A stretch of 64,000 bases of DNA from Stutzerimonas stutzeri (GTDB lineage: Bacteria; Pseudomonadota; Gammaproteobacteria; Pseudomonadales; Pseudomonadaceae), in contig NZ_CP073105.1 of the NCBI RefSeq assembly GCF_018138085.1, positions 3,348,001 through 3,412,000 of the forward strand, given 5' to 3'. The notes beneath the pieces were generated by a model. That model did no database searches and was not told where the DNA came from. It saw only the letters and a list, made by a program, of their open reading frames with translations. The translations under genes were made by a program, and so were the position numbers. Below, piece by piece: positions 45,860 through 55,135 of the stretch. The stretch's first letter is position 1, and every line of letters starts with the position of its first letter.

Positions 45860-46344
45860 TGGAACATCTCCAGCAAGGGCTTTTCGTAGCGGTTCTTCAC
45901 CTCGGCGACCAGCGCTTCGGCGTCGGGCGCATCGAGCGCGTGAATCAACAGCACCCGATGATCCGACCGCAACGAAGCCGATACCGTACCAGGGGTAAGC
46001 GAGATGATGCTCGTCAGCACGGCGAGAACGAAGGGGTGTTCGATGTCCATCGGAACCTCGACAAATGCCGGTTGCAGGCGACTGGTCGGCCCCAGCACCA
46101 GCTTGGCCACGTGAAGATTGGCAACGCCGATGTCGTAGAACACCTTCAGGCTGAACAGGCAGAGCTTCAGCGGACGGCGAACCTTCGGCAGGTCGATCAG
46201 GAACCCCTGCACCAGTAGCGGGATCGCCAAACCAAGCACCAGGCCAAGCAGAACCTGGCCAACGCTCAGCGTGTTGTTGAGCATCAGCCAGAGCAGCGTC
46301 AGCAGCAGGGTCAGGCCCGGATTGGGTAATACACGAGCGATCAT
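45844..46344 (-). CDS. mnhE: Na+(K+)/H+ antiporter subunit E
   Basis: The 166-residue protein has two N-terminal helices and a cytoplasmic domain with the MrpE signatures YDIGVANLHVAKLVLGP and LAVLTSIISLTPGTVSASL. It overlaps mnhD by four bases and mnhF by sixteen. Confidence 0.93.
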   Translation of the reverse strand: MIARVLPNPGLTLLLTLLWLMLNNTLSVGQVLLGLVLGLAIPLLVQGFLIDLPKVRRPLKLCLFSLKVFYDIGVANLHVAKLVLGPTSRLQPAFVEVPMDIEHPFVLAVLTSIISLTPGTVSASLRSDHRVLLIHALDAPDAEALVAEVKNRYEKPLLEMFQCSRT

Positions 46345-47843
46345 TGGTCGTGCCCTCGAACGATTTCCAGGTAGGGCCCAAGATCGAACAGCTGCGCGGC
46401 GACTGCCTGCATGTACGCCTGGATCGGTTGCGCCGCGACGACCAGCACCACACTGCCGAGCAACAGCCCGAATGCCGCCGATACGCGAACATTGTCGGCC
46501 GCCCGACCAACGCTGACCGCCGCGCTCGGACGCCAGAAAACCATGCTACCGGCGCGCCCCAGGGCGATCAGCATTCCCAGCCCGCCGACGAGAATCACTG
46601 GCCAGAGCAGCGCCGCATCGATAGTCGGAGGGACCGCTCGCAACAACATGACCTTACCCAGGAAGCCGGAAAACGGTGGCAGCCCGGCGATGGAAATAGC
46701 GCCGGCGAAAAACAGCGTACCGAGCAGCAAAGGCTGCTTTAGCGCCGGCGCCGAAATCAGTTCGCTGGCCGTATCGCCACGCTGTCGGGCGATAACGTCA
46801 GCCAGGAGAAACAGCCCACCGGAGACCAGGGTGCTGTGCAGCAGATAATAAAGCGCCGCTGCCAACCCCGCCTCCGTACCGAGCGCAACGCCCGCCAGCA
46901 AAGTGCCGACCGAGACCACCACCAGGTAGGACAGCAGGATCTGCAGGTTGCGCGCCGCCAGCGCCCCCAACACGCCGCCCGCCAACGTCAGCATCGACAG
47001 CGGCCACAGCCAGTCGAGCGCCATGTTGCTCAGCGCTCCGGCCTGGCTGCCGAAGATGAGGACGAAGACGCGGATGATGGCGTACAGCCCGATCTTGGTC
47101 ATGATCGCGAACAGCGCTGCGACAGGCGCCGTCGCCGAGGCGTAGGCGCGCGGCAACCAGAAATACAACGGCAGAATGGCTGCCTTCAACGCGAACACCA
47201 CCAGCAGAAGAAAGCCCGCCGCCGCCAGTAACGGAGCATCGGCCGGGTCGGCGGCACTGACGCGCACCGCCAGGTCGGCCATGTTCAGGGTCCCGGTCAG
47301 GCCGTACAGCATGCTGGCGCCAATCAGGAACAACGACGAGCCCAGCAGATTCAGCACCACATAATGAACGCCCGCACGAACACGCTTGGCGCCGTGTCCG
47401 TGGAGCAGCAATGCATACGAGGCAATCAGCAGGATTTCGAAGAACACGAACAGGTTGAACAGGTCGCCAGTCAGGAAGGCGCCATTGATACCCGCCAGCT
47501 GGAACTGGAACAGCGCATGGAAATTCGGGCCGCGCTCGTCATCGCCGCGTACCGCATAGAGCACCGCAAAGCCCGCGAGCACCGCGGTGACGACGAGCAT
47601 CAAGGCGCTGAGCCGATCAAGCATCAGCATGATGCCGAATGGCGGCCGCCAGTCGCCCAACCGATACACCGTCAGCACACCGGAATCCGCCTGCGTTAGC
47701 AGCACGAGGGTCAGCGGGATCAGCAGCCAGGTTGCAATCAGCGACAAGCCGCGCTTGACCTGCATGCTCTGCCGGTGCGCCAGCAGCAACACGCACCCCA
47801 TCAACAACGGCAGCAGCAGCGGAAGGATCAACGCATGATTCAT
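46341..47843 (-). CDS. mnhD: Na+(K+)/H+ antiporter subunit D
   Basis: The 500-residue protein is a proton-pumping subunit homologous to NuoM/N of complex I, with about 14 helices. FFEILLIASYALLLHG contains the key membrane Glu, and VFALKAAILPLYFWLPRAYASA the conserved Lys and the LPxAxxxAP-type loop. It overlaps mnhC by four bases. Confidence 0.95.
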   Translation of the reverse strand: MNHALILPLLLPLLMGCVLLLAHRQSMQVKRGLSLIATWLLIPLTLVLLTQADSGVLTVYRLGDWRPPFGIMLMLDRLSALMLVVTAVLAGFAVLYAVRGDDERGPNFHALFQFQLAGINGAFLTGDLFNLFVFFEILLIASYALLLHGHGAKRVRAGVHYVVLNLLGSSLFLIGASMLYGLTGTLNMADLAVRVSAADPADAPLLAAAGFLLLVVFALKAAILPLYFWLPRAYASATAPVAALFAIMTKIGLYAIIRVFVLIFGSQAGALSNMALDWLWPLSMLTLAGGVLGALAARNLQILLSYLVVVSVGTLLAGVALGTEAGLAAALYYLLHSTLVSGGLFLLADVIARQRGDTASELISAPALKQPLLLGTLFFAGAISIAGLPPFSGFLGKVMLLRAVPPTIDAALLWPVILVGGLGMLIALGRAGSMVFWRPSAAVSVGRAADNVRVSAAFGLLLGSVVLVVAAQPIQAYMQAVAAQLFDLGPYLEIVRGHDQ

Positions 47844-48169
47844 TCGCGCGGCTCCCGACCGTCAACGTGGTCGGTACGCAATTCGCCCAGACCACGCAGC
47901 GAGAGCACCACCACGAACGCCGTCATGGCGAAGCCGATGACGATGGCGGTCAGCACCAGCGCCTGCGGCAGCGGATCACTGTACTCGGCGCTTTGCCCGA
48001 TAATGGCCGGGATACCCGAGGCAAGGCGACCCATGGCAAAAATGAACAGATTGACCGCGTAGGAAATCAGGGTCAGCCCCATGACCACCGGAAACAACCG
48101 GGCGCGAAGAAGCAGGTAGACACCGCTGGCCATCATCACTCCGAGCGTTATCGCGAACACCGCCTCCAT
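47840..48169 (-). CDS. mnhC: Na+(K+)/H+ antiporter subunit C
   Basis: The 109-residue NuoK-like protein starts [22 protein letters not shown] and contains LISYAVNLFIFAMG and QALVLTAIVIGFAMTAFVVVL, the MrpC signatures. Its start shares one base with the mnhAB stop. Confidence 0.94.
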   Translation of the reverse strand: MEAVFAITLGVMMASGVYLLLRARLFPVVMGLTLISYAVNLFIFAMGRLASGIPAIIGQSAEYSDPLPQALVLTAIVIGFAMTAFVVVLSLRGLGELRTDHVDGREPRE

Positions 48170-50961
48170 CAAAGCACCTCCTTGCACGACTCGTCCTGGC
48201 TGACATGCGCCAGGTTGGAAAGGATCAGCAACGTCGCACCGACTACCGTCAGGTAAACGCCCAGATCGAAGATCATCGCCGTTGCCAGCTCGAACTCGCC
48301 GATCAGCGGAAGATGGAAATGGCCGAACGCGGACGTCAGGAATGGCCGGCCGAACAGCCAGCTGCCGAGCCCGGTCAGTCCAGCGATCAGCACGCCAAGG
48401 CCCGCCACGCTGTGATAGCTGAACGGTTGCCGCTGCTGCGCCCAGACCACGCCATGGGAGATGTACTGAAGGATCAACGCAACGGCTGTGATAAGACCGG
48501 CGATAAAGCCGCCTCCGGGCAGGTTGTGCCCGCGCAGGAAGATGAAAACGGACACCAGCAACGCCATCGGCAACAGCACCCGGGAAAGCGTATCGAGCAC
48601 CATAGGATGACGGTCGGTTGACCATAGACGCCCACCGTAGTCGCGAACCGGATGCGGCAGGCGCAGCCCGTTTAGTAGGCCATAGATGCCCACGGCGGCA
48701 ATGGCCAGCACCGAAATCTCACCGAGCGTATCGAATCCGCGGAAGTCCACCAGGATGACGTTGACCACGTTGCTGCCGCCGCCACCCGACAGGCTGTTTT
48801 CCAGGAAGTAGCTGGCAATGCTGTCGTACGGGCGCGTCAGGACGGCGTAGGCGAGCAGCGCGACCATGGTGCCGAACGTGCCCGCGAGTATCAGGTCACG
48901 AAAACTGCGCAAGCTGCTCGACTCGACCGGTGTGCGATCAGGCATGAAGAACAATGCCAGGATCAGCAGGATGATGGTCACCACCTCGACCGAAATCTGG
49001 GTCAGCGCCAGGTCCGGTGCGGAATAACGCGCGAACACCAGGGAGACCAGCAGGCCGACCACGCTGAGCACCATCAATGCCGTGAGCCGGCGGCGATGGA
49101 ACAGCACGGTCATCACCGAAGCCAGCACCAGTATGACCAGCCCGAGCACGGTAAAGCCGTCCAGCGGCGTCATCGCCACCGAGCCTCTCAGGGAACGCAA
49201 CGGCGTCAATGCATAGACGACCACCAGCAACGAGCTGAGCAGAACGAGCGCCAGATAGCGCTGCAACGAGCCGCTCTCCATCCGTTCAGTCACCCAGCGC
49301 GCGGTGGCGGCGATATCGTTGACCACGCGCGCATAGACCTGCAGGGAATCGACGCGCGGCAATCCGTCGTACCAGCGGAACGCCCACTTGCGCATCAGAT
49401 AGATCAGCAAGCCGCCGCCAAGGGCTACGAAACTCATGGTCAAAGGCAGATTGACGCCGTGCCAGATCGCCAGGCTGTATTCAGGCACATCACCACCCAG
49501 GCTGCCGGCCACCGCCGCGGCCAGCAACGGCGCCACCGTGTAGGCCGGCAACATGCCGACCAGCAGGCAGAGCAGCACCAGGATCTCGACGGGAATCTTC
49601 ATGTACCGGGCGGGTTCGTGCGGCGGGTACTTGGGCAGGTCGATGGGCTCGCCATTGAAGAAGACGTCATGCACGAAACGCAGCGAGTAGGCGACCGAGA
49701 AGGCACTGGCCAGGGTAGCCAGAGCGGGAATCGTCCAGTAGAAGCTACCCAGCAGGTGCTGATCCAACGTCTCGGCAAAGAACATTTCCTTGCTCAGGAA
49801 ACCATTGAGCAACGGCACCCCGGCCATCGCCAGCGACGCCACCATCGCCAGCGCCGCCGTGTGAGGCATGTATTTCAGCATCCCGTTGATGCGGCGCATG
49901 TCGCGCGTTCCGGTCTCGTGATCGATGATGCCGGCGGCCATGAACAGTGACGCCTTGAACGTGGCGTGGTTGATGATGTGGAAGATCGCCGCCACCGGTC
50001 CCAGCCGCGAATCGAGCCCGAACAACAGCGTGATCAAGCCGAGGTGGCTGATGGTCGAGTACGCCAGCAGCCCCTTGAGATCGTGCTGAAAGAGCGCCAG
50101 CACGGCTCCGATCAACAGCGTCGCCAGGCCCGTCAAGCTGACCAGATAGAACCACCACTCCGAGTCGGATAGCGCAGGATACAGGCGGGCCAGGAGGAAT
50201 ACGCCGGCCTTGACCATGGTTGCCGAATGCAGAAACGCCGATACCGGGGTCGGTGCGGCCATGGCCTGGGGCAGCCAGAAGTGAAAGGGAAACTGCGCCG
50301 ATTTGGTGAAAACCCCTAGCAGGATCAGGATCAGCGTCAGCGGATACAGGGCATTTGCGCGTATCAGGTCGCCAGAGACGAGCACGGTGCTCAGCTCGAA
50401 ACTGCCCACGATATGGCCCACCAGCAGGATTCCTGCGAGCAAGGCGAGCCCTCCCCCACCCGTCACGGTGAGCGCCATCCGGGCGCCTTGGCGTGCATCG
50501 GAGCGATGATGCCAGAAGCCGATCAAGAGGAACGAGGAGAGGCTGGTCAGCTCCCAGAACATCAACATCAACAGCAGGTTTTCGGCCAGCACGACGCCCA
50601 GCATGGCGCCCATGAACAGCAGAAAGAAGCTGAAGAAGCGACCCATTGGCTCGCTTTTAGACAGGTAGTAGCGCGCGTAGAGGATGACCAGCAGGCCGAT
50701 GCCCAGGATCAACAAGGCAAACAGGAAGCCCAGTCCATCCAACCTGAGACTGAGATTCAAGCCCAGCTCCGGAAGCCAGGGCACGGTCACTATCTGCGTC
50801 TCGCCACCAAACACTGCCGCACGCTTGGACAACAGCAGTACCAAAGCCAACAACGGCGCCATGCCAGCACCGAATGCGCAGGCAGACCTGCCGAAACGCT
50901 CGAGCAGCAGCGGCAGGCAAATGCCAAGAAATGGCAAAGCGATGATCAGCGCAAGCGCCAT
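48169..50961 (-). CDS. mnhA: Na+(K+)/H+ antiporter fused subunit A/B
   Basis: The 930-residue protein is a NuoL-like subunit with about 20 helices ([22 protein letters not shown] with the conserved Glu; [30 protein letters not shown]). Its C-terminal part (from about residue 790: [21 protein letters not shown]) is the MrpB domain. Fusion of A and B is typical of the six-gene (group 2) Mrp operons of Pseudomonas (also called sha or pha). It is the first gene of mnhABCDEFG and imports protons while expelling Na+ or K+; ion choice is not visible. The 287 bases upstream hold no clear signal. Confidence 0.95.
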   Translation of the reverse strand: MALALIIALPFLGICLPLLLERFGRSACAFGAGMAPLLALVLLLSKRAAVFGGETQIVTVPWLPELGLNLSLRLDGLGFLFALLILGIGLLVILYARYYLSKSEPMGRFFSFFLLFMGAMLGVVLAENLLLMLMFWELTSLSSFLLIGFWHHRSDARQGARMALTVTGGGGLALLAGILLVGHIVGSFELSTVLVSGDLIRANALYPLTLILILLGVFTKSAQFPFHFWLPQAMAAPTPVSAFLHSATMVKAGVFLLARLYPALSDSEWWFYLVSLTGLATLLIGAVLALFQHDLKGLLAYSTISHLGLITLLFGLDSRLGPVAAIFHIINHATFKASLFMAAGIIDHETGTRDMRRINGMLKYMPHTAALAMVASLAMAGVPLLNGFLSKEMFFAETLDQHLLGSFYWTIPALATLASAFSVAYSLRFVHDVFFNGEPIDLPKYPPHEPARYMKIPVEILVLLCLLVGMLPAYTVAPLLAAAVAGSLGGDVPEYSLAIWHGVNLPLTMSFVALGGGLLIYLMRKWAFRWYDGLPRVDSLQVYARVVNDIAATARWVTERMESGSLQRYLALVLLSSLLVVVYALTPLRSLRGSVAMTPLDGFTVLGLVILVLASVMTVLFHRRRLTALMVLSVVGLLVSLVFARYSAPDLALTQISVEVVTIILLILALFFMPDRTPVESSSLRSFRDLILAGTFGTMVALLAYAVLTRPYDSIASYFLENSLSGGGGSNVVNVILVDFRGFDTLGEISVLAIAAVGIYGLLNGLRLPHPVRDYGGRLWSTDRHPMVLDTLSRVLLPMALLVSVFIFLRGHNLPGGGFIAGLITAVALILQYISHGVVWAQQRQPFSYHSVAGLGVLIAGLTGLGSWLFGRPFLTSAFGHFHLPLIGEFELATAMIFDLGVYLTVVGATLLILSNLAHVSQDESCKEVL

Positions 50962-51248
50962 GAAAAAACCCCTTGAGCCGCGCGCGCACGCGGCAGTTAT
51001 CCGTTACGGCCAGCCGAGCCCAAGCCCCGCGCCTGCGGTGTGCGCCGATTATCCATACCGATTACAACAACGTCATGAGTTGATGTATTTCGAAAAACGA
51101 AAAGGCGCGGCCGAACGACCGTAACACGGTATTCGAGCCACGCCATTTCAATACGCGGCAAGCATGAATCGCCCGCCAACGACCCCTCTCGTTTCCATCA
51201 GCGGGGGCGGTTTGCTGCTGCGCTCACCGGCCCGCCGAGCGAACGGGC

Positions 51249-51710
51249 TCAGGGAGCGATACGACTGGTGCCATTGACGGTCATGATGCGCACGCGCTGG
51301 CCCACACGAAACACCTGATTCGGCTCGACTTCCTGGACATAGGCACGCATGTTGCCATCATCCTCGCGCACGGTGATCTCGACGCCCTGCGCGCGGGTGA
51401 TACCCTCTTCCGCCGCCGCGCCGAGCATGCCACCCGCCACTGCGCCGATCACGGCTGCGACCGCACTACCACGACCGCCACCGACGCCGCTGCCGGCAAT
51501 ACCGCCGACGACCGCACCGGCGCCGCTACCGATTGGCGTCTTGGTACCCTCGAGCTTCACCGGACGCAGTGATTCGATGGTTCCATAGCGAACGGTCTGC
51601 ACCGTACGCGCCTCGTCCCGGGAATAGGAATCTCCGGTAAGGTTCGATGTACAACCGCCGATGGCCAGCGCGATCGCCGTGAAGGACGCAATGAAAATGG
51701 AGTTACGCAT
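51249..51710 (-). CDS. Glycine-zipper 2TM lipoprotein (SlyB-like)
   Basis: The 153-residue protein starts MRNSIFIASFTAIALAIGGC with a lipobox, so it is an outer-membrane lipoprotein candidate. A glycine zipper (AGAVVGGIAGSGVGGGRGSA, then AVIGAVAGGMLGAAAEEGI) spans the middle. A C-terminal beta domain (EVEPNQVFRVGQRVRIMTVNG) follows. Related SlyB/Pcp proteins support envelope integrity; the exact role is unknown. The ATG at 51710 has AGGAG eight bases away; the frame upstream to 51785 is not supported. Confidence 0.88.
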   Translation of the reverse strand: MRNSIFIASFTAIALAIGGCTSNLTGDSYSRDEARTVQTVRYGTIESLRPVKLEGTKTPIGSGAGAVVGGIAGSGVGGGRGSAVAAVIGAVAGGMLGAAAEEGITRAQGVEITVREDDGNMRAYVQEVEPNQVFRVGQRVRIMTVNGTSRIAP

Positions 51711-51891
51711 AGATGTATTCTCCTGGGAAAAGATGTTCGTCCCAACCGGATCAAGCAGACGCCGTGGCGAAATGACGCTTGGCAAAGGCGTCGTCCTGAC
51801 TCAGCATGCCTGCAATTAGGACCCCACTTTACCCGAGGCGATCCCGCCTCGCATGCACATCGCTTAGCCGGGCCGCTTCACGAGCATATCC

Positions 51892-52128
51892 ATGGATTAC
51901 TTCATCATCACGGTGGTCACGCTAGCCGGACTGATCTTCCACGCCTGGCTGTTCGTTCGCTTCCGGCGCTGGGCTGATAGGGATCTGGCGTTATCGCTAG
52001 CTGGAGACGACCCGCAGAAGCGCGAATGGGCATTGCAGCGGCTGGCTGCCGCAAAACAGGCGCGGGTCAAGAGGAAGGACTTGCAGCCCTGGCTCGAACG
52101 CGAGCTGGAGCGCTACCACGAGCGCTGA
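51892..52128 (+). CDS. Small membrane protein with basic cytoplasmic tail, function unknown
   Basis: The 78-residue product has one N-terminal helix (YFIITVVTLAGLIFHAWLFVRF) followed by a charged, helical tail rich in Arg, Lys, Gln and Glu (EWALQRLAAAKQARVKRKDL). The architecture suggests an inner-membrane anchor with a cytoplasmic helix. I recognise no family. It stands alone upstream of a REP-type repeat cluster. Confidence 0.7.
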   Translation: MDYFIITVVTLAGLIFHAWLFVRFRRWADRDLALSLAGDDPQKREWALQRLAAAKQARVKRKDLQPWLERELERYHER

Positions 52129-52149
52129 CGCGGAGCGGGCCGGCGCGCG

Positions 52150-52295
52150 GTTGCGGGTCGCAAGCAGAGCTTGCTCCTACAGAGAATGGTGTTCGTCTTC
52201 GCATGGATCAGGACGTGCTGGTTCTTCTGTAGGAGCGGCCTCTGGCCGCGACCGAGGCCTTCGCGTGGCTGCGGGTCGCAAGCAGATTTCGACCC
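52150..52295. repeat. REP-type repeat cluster (inverted pair plus partial third copy)
   Basis: GCGGGTCGCAAGCAGAGC...GCTCCTACAG at 52153-52182 and CTGTAGGAGCGGCC...GGCCGCGACCG at 52227-52253 are inverted relative to each other and carry the GTAGGAGC core of Pseudomonas REP sequences. GCGGGTCGCAAGCAG recurs near 52272. Such clusters fold into stems and are scattered by RAYT transposases; no RAYT gene is present in the window. Confidence 0.8.
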
Positions 52296-52328
52296 TGGAG
52301 ACAGCACCGTGGTGGTGCCGTCTGCGAC

Positions 52329-52976
52329 TCAGGGTGCCAGGCGCTCTCGCTGCCAGGTACCCGCAACATGGCGATAGTTCAGGCGGTCATGCAAACGGCT
52401 GGGGCGCCCCTGCCAGAACTCGATTCGCTCAGGCAGCAATCGGTAGCCCCCCCAATGCGGCGGGCAATGCGGCGCTTGATCAAGAAAGCGCTGTTCGGTT
52501 TCGGCAAGAAGCCGCTCCAGTTCCGCGCGGTCGCTAATCACTCGGCTCTGGGGCGAAGCCCAAGCCCCCAGACGGCTACCCAGCGGGCGCACCTGATAAT
52601 AGGCGTCAGACTCCTCGGCACTGACCTTTTCCACCCGTCCCTCGATTCGCACTTGGCGCTCCAGGCTCGGCCAGAAGAAGGTCATCGCCGCGAACGGACG
52701 AGCTGCCAGTTGCTCGGCCTTGGCACTGTCATAGTTACTGAAGAAAGTGAAACCGCGTTTATCCAGCACCTTGAGCAACAGCACGCGGCAATGGGGGCGC
52801 CCATCGGCATCGACCGTCGCCAGGGTCATTGCGTTCGGCTCGACGGGTAGCTGTTCTGTCTTCACTGCATCTTCGAACCATTGCCGGAAGAGTGCGAATG
52901 GCTCGTCCGGCGCGTTGGCTTCACTGAGGCCCTCGCGGGTATAGTCGCGGCGCATATCGGCCAGGGTCTGGGTCAT
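52329..52976 (-). CDS. pdxH: Pyridoxamine 5'-phosphate oxidase
   Basis: The 215-residue FMN enzyme oxidises pyridoxine or pyridoxamine 5'-phosphate to pyridoxal phosphate. Signatures are [40 protein letters not shown] and the C-terminal [18 protein letters not shown] (the PdxH fingerprint). The ATG at 52976 is used; a GTG one codon upstream is in frame. Confidence 0.98.
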   Translation of the reverse strand: MTQTLADMRRDYTREGLSEANAPDEPFALFRQWFEDAVKTEQLPVEPNAMTLATVDADGRPHCRVLLLKVLDKRGFTFFSNYDSAKAEQLAARPFAAMTFFWPSLERQVRIEGRVEKVSAEESDAYYQVRPLGSRLGAWASPQSRVISDRAELERLLAETEQRFLDQAPHCPPHWGGYRLLPERIEFWQGRPSRLHDRLNYRHVAGTWQRERLAP

Positions 52977-53080
52977 CACAGCGATTCCTGTAAAGAGTCG
53001 AAGCCAGAGCTTACTTGTTTGCGCGCAGATCTCTCTTGACTCAACGCAAAGCGCACCGGGGAGATGCGCTCGGCGAGGCT

Positions 53081-53710
53081 CTATTTACTCTTGGCGACTT
53101 CTACCGTAGCCACCTGGGTAGGTGTGGCAGGTGTCTCGCTGTACTGGGCAATCAACGCCAACAGCGTCGCCTGAGGGGCCAGCATCATCTCCACGCGACG
53201 GTTCAGTGCGCGCCCTTCTTCGTTTTCGTTCGAGGCGCGGGGCATATCCGAACCCAGGCCACGAATGCGCAACCGGTCGTGCTTCAGACCGCTGAGACGG
53301 AAGATCGCCGCAACGGCGCCGGCACGCTTGCGGCTGATGTCACGATTGATATCAGCCGAACCAGTGCTGTCAGCATGCCCCAGCACGACGACAGCCGTTT
53401 TATCGTCACCTTCCACCAGCTTCGCCACACGGCTAATGGGGCCAAGCGTGACGGGCAACAGCATGCCAGGACGGTCGGGATTGAAAGATGAATCGACGGG
53501 AGCCGTGACGATCAGCACACCGTCGCGGCGCTCGACCTCGAAGCGGCTGTCTTTCAATGCCTCGCGCAAACGCGGCTCGTAATCATCCAGCCAGGCCCGG
53601 TCCAGCACCGGCTCCGGGACTGCGGCGACTTCGACCGGCTTTTCGCCCTTGGAGCTGCAACCAGCCATAACGATGCAAAGAATGAGAGAGGCGCTTTTCA
53701 GCCAGTTCAT
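53081..53710 (-). CDS. OmpA-family lipoprotein
   Basis: The 209-residue protein has a lipoprotein signal ([12 protein letters not shown]) and a C-terminal OmpA domain with the peptidoglycan-binding Asp in [24 protein letters not shown] and the Arg in [13 protein letters not shown]. It is probably anchored in the outer membrane and binds the cell wall. It lies upstream of pdxH in the transcribed direction. Confidence 0.9.
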   Translation of the reverse strand: MNWLKSASLILCIVMAGCSSKGEKPVEVAAVPEPVLDRAWLDDYEPRLREALKDSRFEVERRDGVLIVTAPVDSSFNPDRPGMLLPVTLGPISRVAKLVEGDDKTAVVVLGHADSTGSADINRDISRKRAGAVAAIFRLSGLKHDRLRIRGLGSDMPRASNENEEGRALNRRVEMMLAPQATLLALIAQYSETPATPTQVATVEVAKSK

Positions 53711-53745
53711 GAGCCACGATTCCGTAGGTGATTTTTTGCGAATAC

Positions 53746-53772
53746 AAGCTGCGTAAGGTGAGCACGCAGCTT
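53746..53772 (-). other. Perfect hairpin between the serine hydrolase and OmpA-lipoprotein genes
   Basis: AAGCTGCGT pairs with ACGCAGCTT around nine bases. On the minus strand the following bases (GTATTCGC) are not T-rich, so this could be a weak terminator for the hydrolase transcript or a protein site upstream of the OmpA gene. Confidence 0.45.
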
Positions 53773-53848
53773 AAGCAAGGATTTGTCTCAAATTGTGGAC
53801 GCAGGTCCTTGTTCTGAAAAGCCCACCCGGGAAGAACAGACGAGCGGT

Positions 53849-54997
53849 TCAGTCCAGGCAGGCTTTGACGCTCCTGGCCAGCGCTTGCGCGCGTGGGTCC
53901 ATGAGTACGTACGGCCCGAGCGTATTGGTGACGTACCCGAACGCGACATCATAATGCGGATCGGCAAAGCCGATACAGCCCCCAGCGCCAGGATGCCCGA
54001 AAGCGCCCGGCCCCATCGAGAAGGTCGCGTTTTCGACGTCCGGTTGATCCAGCCAGCAACCGAGGGCGAAACGGGTGCGGCTCAGCAAAGTGCGGTCTTC
54101 ACCGATGCAATGCTCACGCGTCATCTCGGCCGATAGCTCGTCTTCGAGCAGTTCGCCGCGCAGCAGCCCGTCATAGAATCCGGCCAGCGCGCGCGCGTTG
54201 CCGTGTCCGTTGGCGGCGGGTTGAGCCATCCGGCGCCACTCCGGCTTGTTGGCGCTGTTCATGATCGATGGCGGATTGGTGAAAGCGAGTGCGGTAAGCG
54301 ACTGCGGATCGCCGGTCAGGGCCTTGAACACGCGCTGGGCGGCGGCATCGCCGAAGTTGTTCTTCTGTCGGGTCAGGTAACCGACACGATCGAATTCAGC
54401 CTCGGCCAGACCGATATGGAAATCCAGACCCAGGGGCCGAGCGGTGCGTGCGACGATCGCTTCACCCGGCTCGCGGCCGTCGGCGCGGCGAATCAGCTCT
54501 CCGAGCAGCCAGCCGTAGGTAATCGCAGCGTAACCATGACCGTCGCCTGGGGTCCACCATGGGCTTTCGGCCGCCAGCGCTGCCGTCATCGTATCCCAGT
54601 CATATAACGCCTCAGGCGGGAGCGGCTGACGAATGGCCGGCAAACCGGCCCGATGGCAGAGTAGCTGCCGTAACGTGATGGCCTGCTTGCCGTTGGCGGC
54701 AAATTCAGGCCACACCCGCGCAACGGGTTCGTCCAGTTGCAGCTTGCCCTCGGCCACCAGTTGCAGGGCAGCGACGGCGGTGAAGGTCTTGGTGCAGGAA
54801 AACAGATTGACCAGGGTGTCCTCTTGCCATGGCTGCTCGCCGGCGTTGTCCGCCACACCAGCCCAGAGGTCGACCACCGTTTCGCCTCCGACCTTGACGC
54901 AAACAGCAGCCCCGCGCTGCTGGGTATGTTCGAACAGGTCGCTGAAGGTCTCTTTGACCGCTTCGAAACGAAGATCGAAATATCCATGGATCTGCAC
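53849..54997 (-). CDS. Serine hydrolase of the beta-lactamase-like (class C/family VIII esterase) fold
   Basis: The 382-residue protein has the nucleophile motif S67-C-T-K70 (LFSCTKTFTAV), a YAAITYGWLLGEL segment for the Tyr motif and HPGAGGCIGFADP near the C terminus in place of the KTG motif. No signal peptide is present, so it is cytoplasmic. This matches family VIII esterases and other beta-lactamase-related hydrolases rather than a resistance enzyme. It lies between the DinG-type helicase and the OmpA lipoprotein on the same strand; the natural substrate is unknown. Confidence 0.88.
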   Translation of the reverse strand: MQIHGYFDLRFEAVKETFSDLFEHTQQRGAAVCVKVGGETVVDLWAGVADNAGEQPWQEDTLVNLFSCTKTFTAVAALQLVAEGKLQLDEPVARVWPEFAANGKQAITLRQLLCHRAGLPAIRQPLPPEALYDWDTMTAALAAESPWWTPGDGHGYAAITYGWLLGELIRRADGREPGEAIVARTARPLGLDFHIGLAEAEFDRVGYLTRQKNNFGDAAAQRVFKALTGDPQSLTALAFTNPPSIMNSANKPEWRRMAQPAANGHGNARALAGFYDGLLRGELLEDELSAEMTREHCIGEDRTLLSRTRFALGCWLDQPDVENATFSMGPGAFGHPGAGGCIGFADPHYDVAFGYVTNTLGPYVLMDPRAQALARSVKACLD

Positions 54998-55135
54998 GCT
55001 TGCTACCCCCGCAATATAGGTTCGGCCTATTGTTTCAGCCGCACCGAAGCATGGAAACAGACTTGTCGGCCATTACCGAAGCCATTAACCATTTGAATGG
55101 CCAGACATGCTGCCCGCGTCGGACCGAATGGCACG

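Noticed and set aside
53849..54997. AmpC-type beta-lactamase
   Set aside because: No signal peptide, no KTG box and a different Tyr motif region; the sequence fits beta-lactamase-like esterases.
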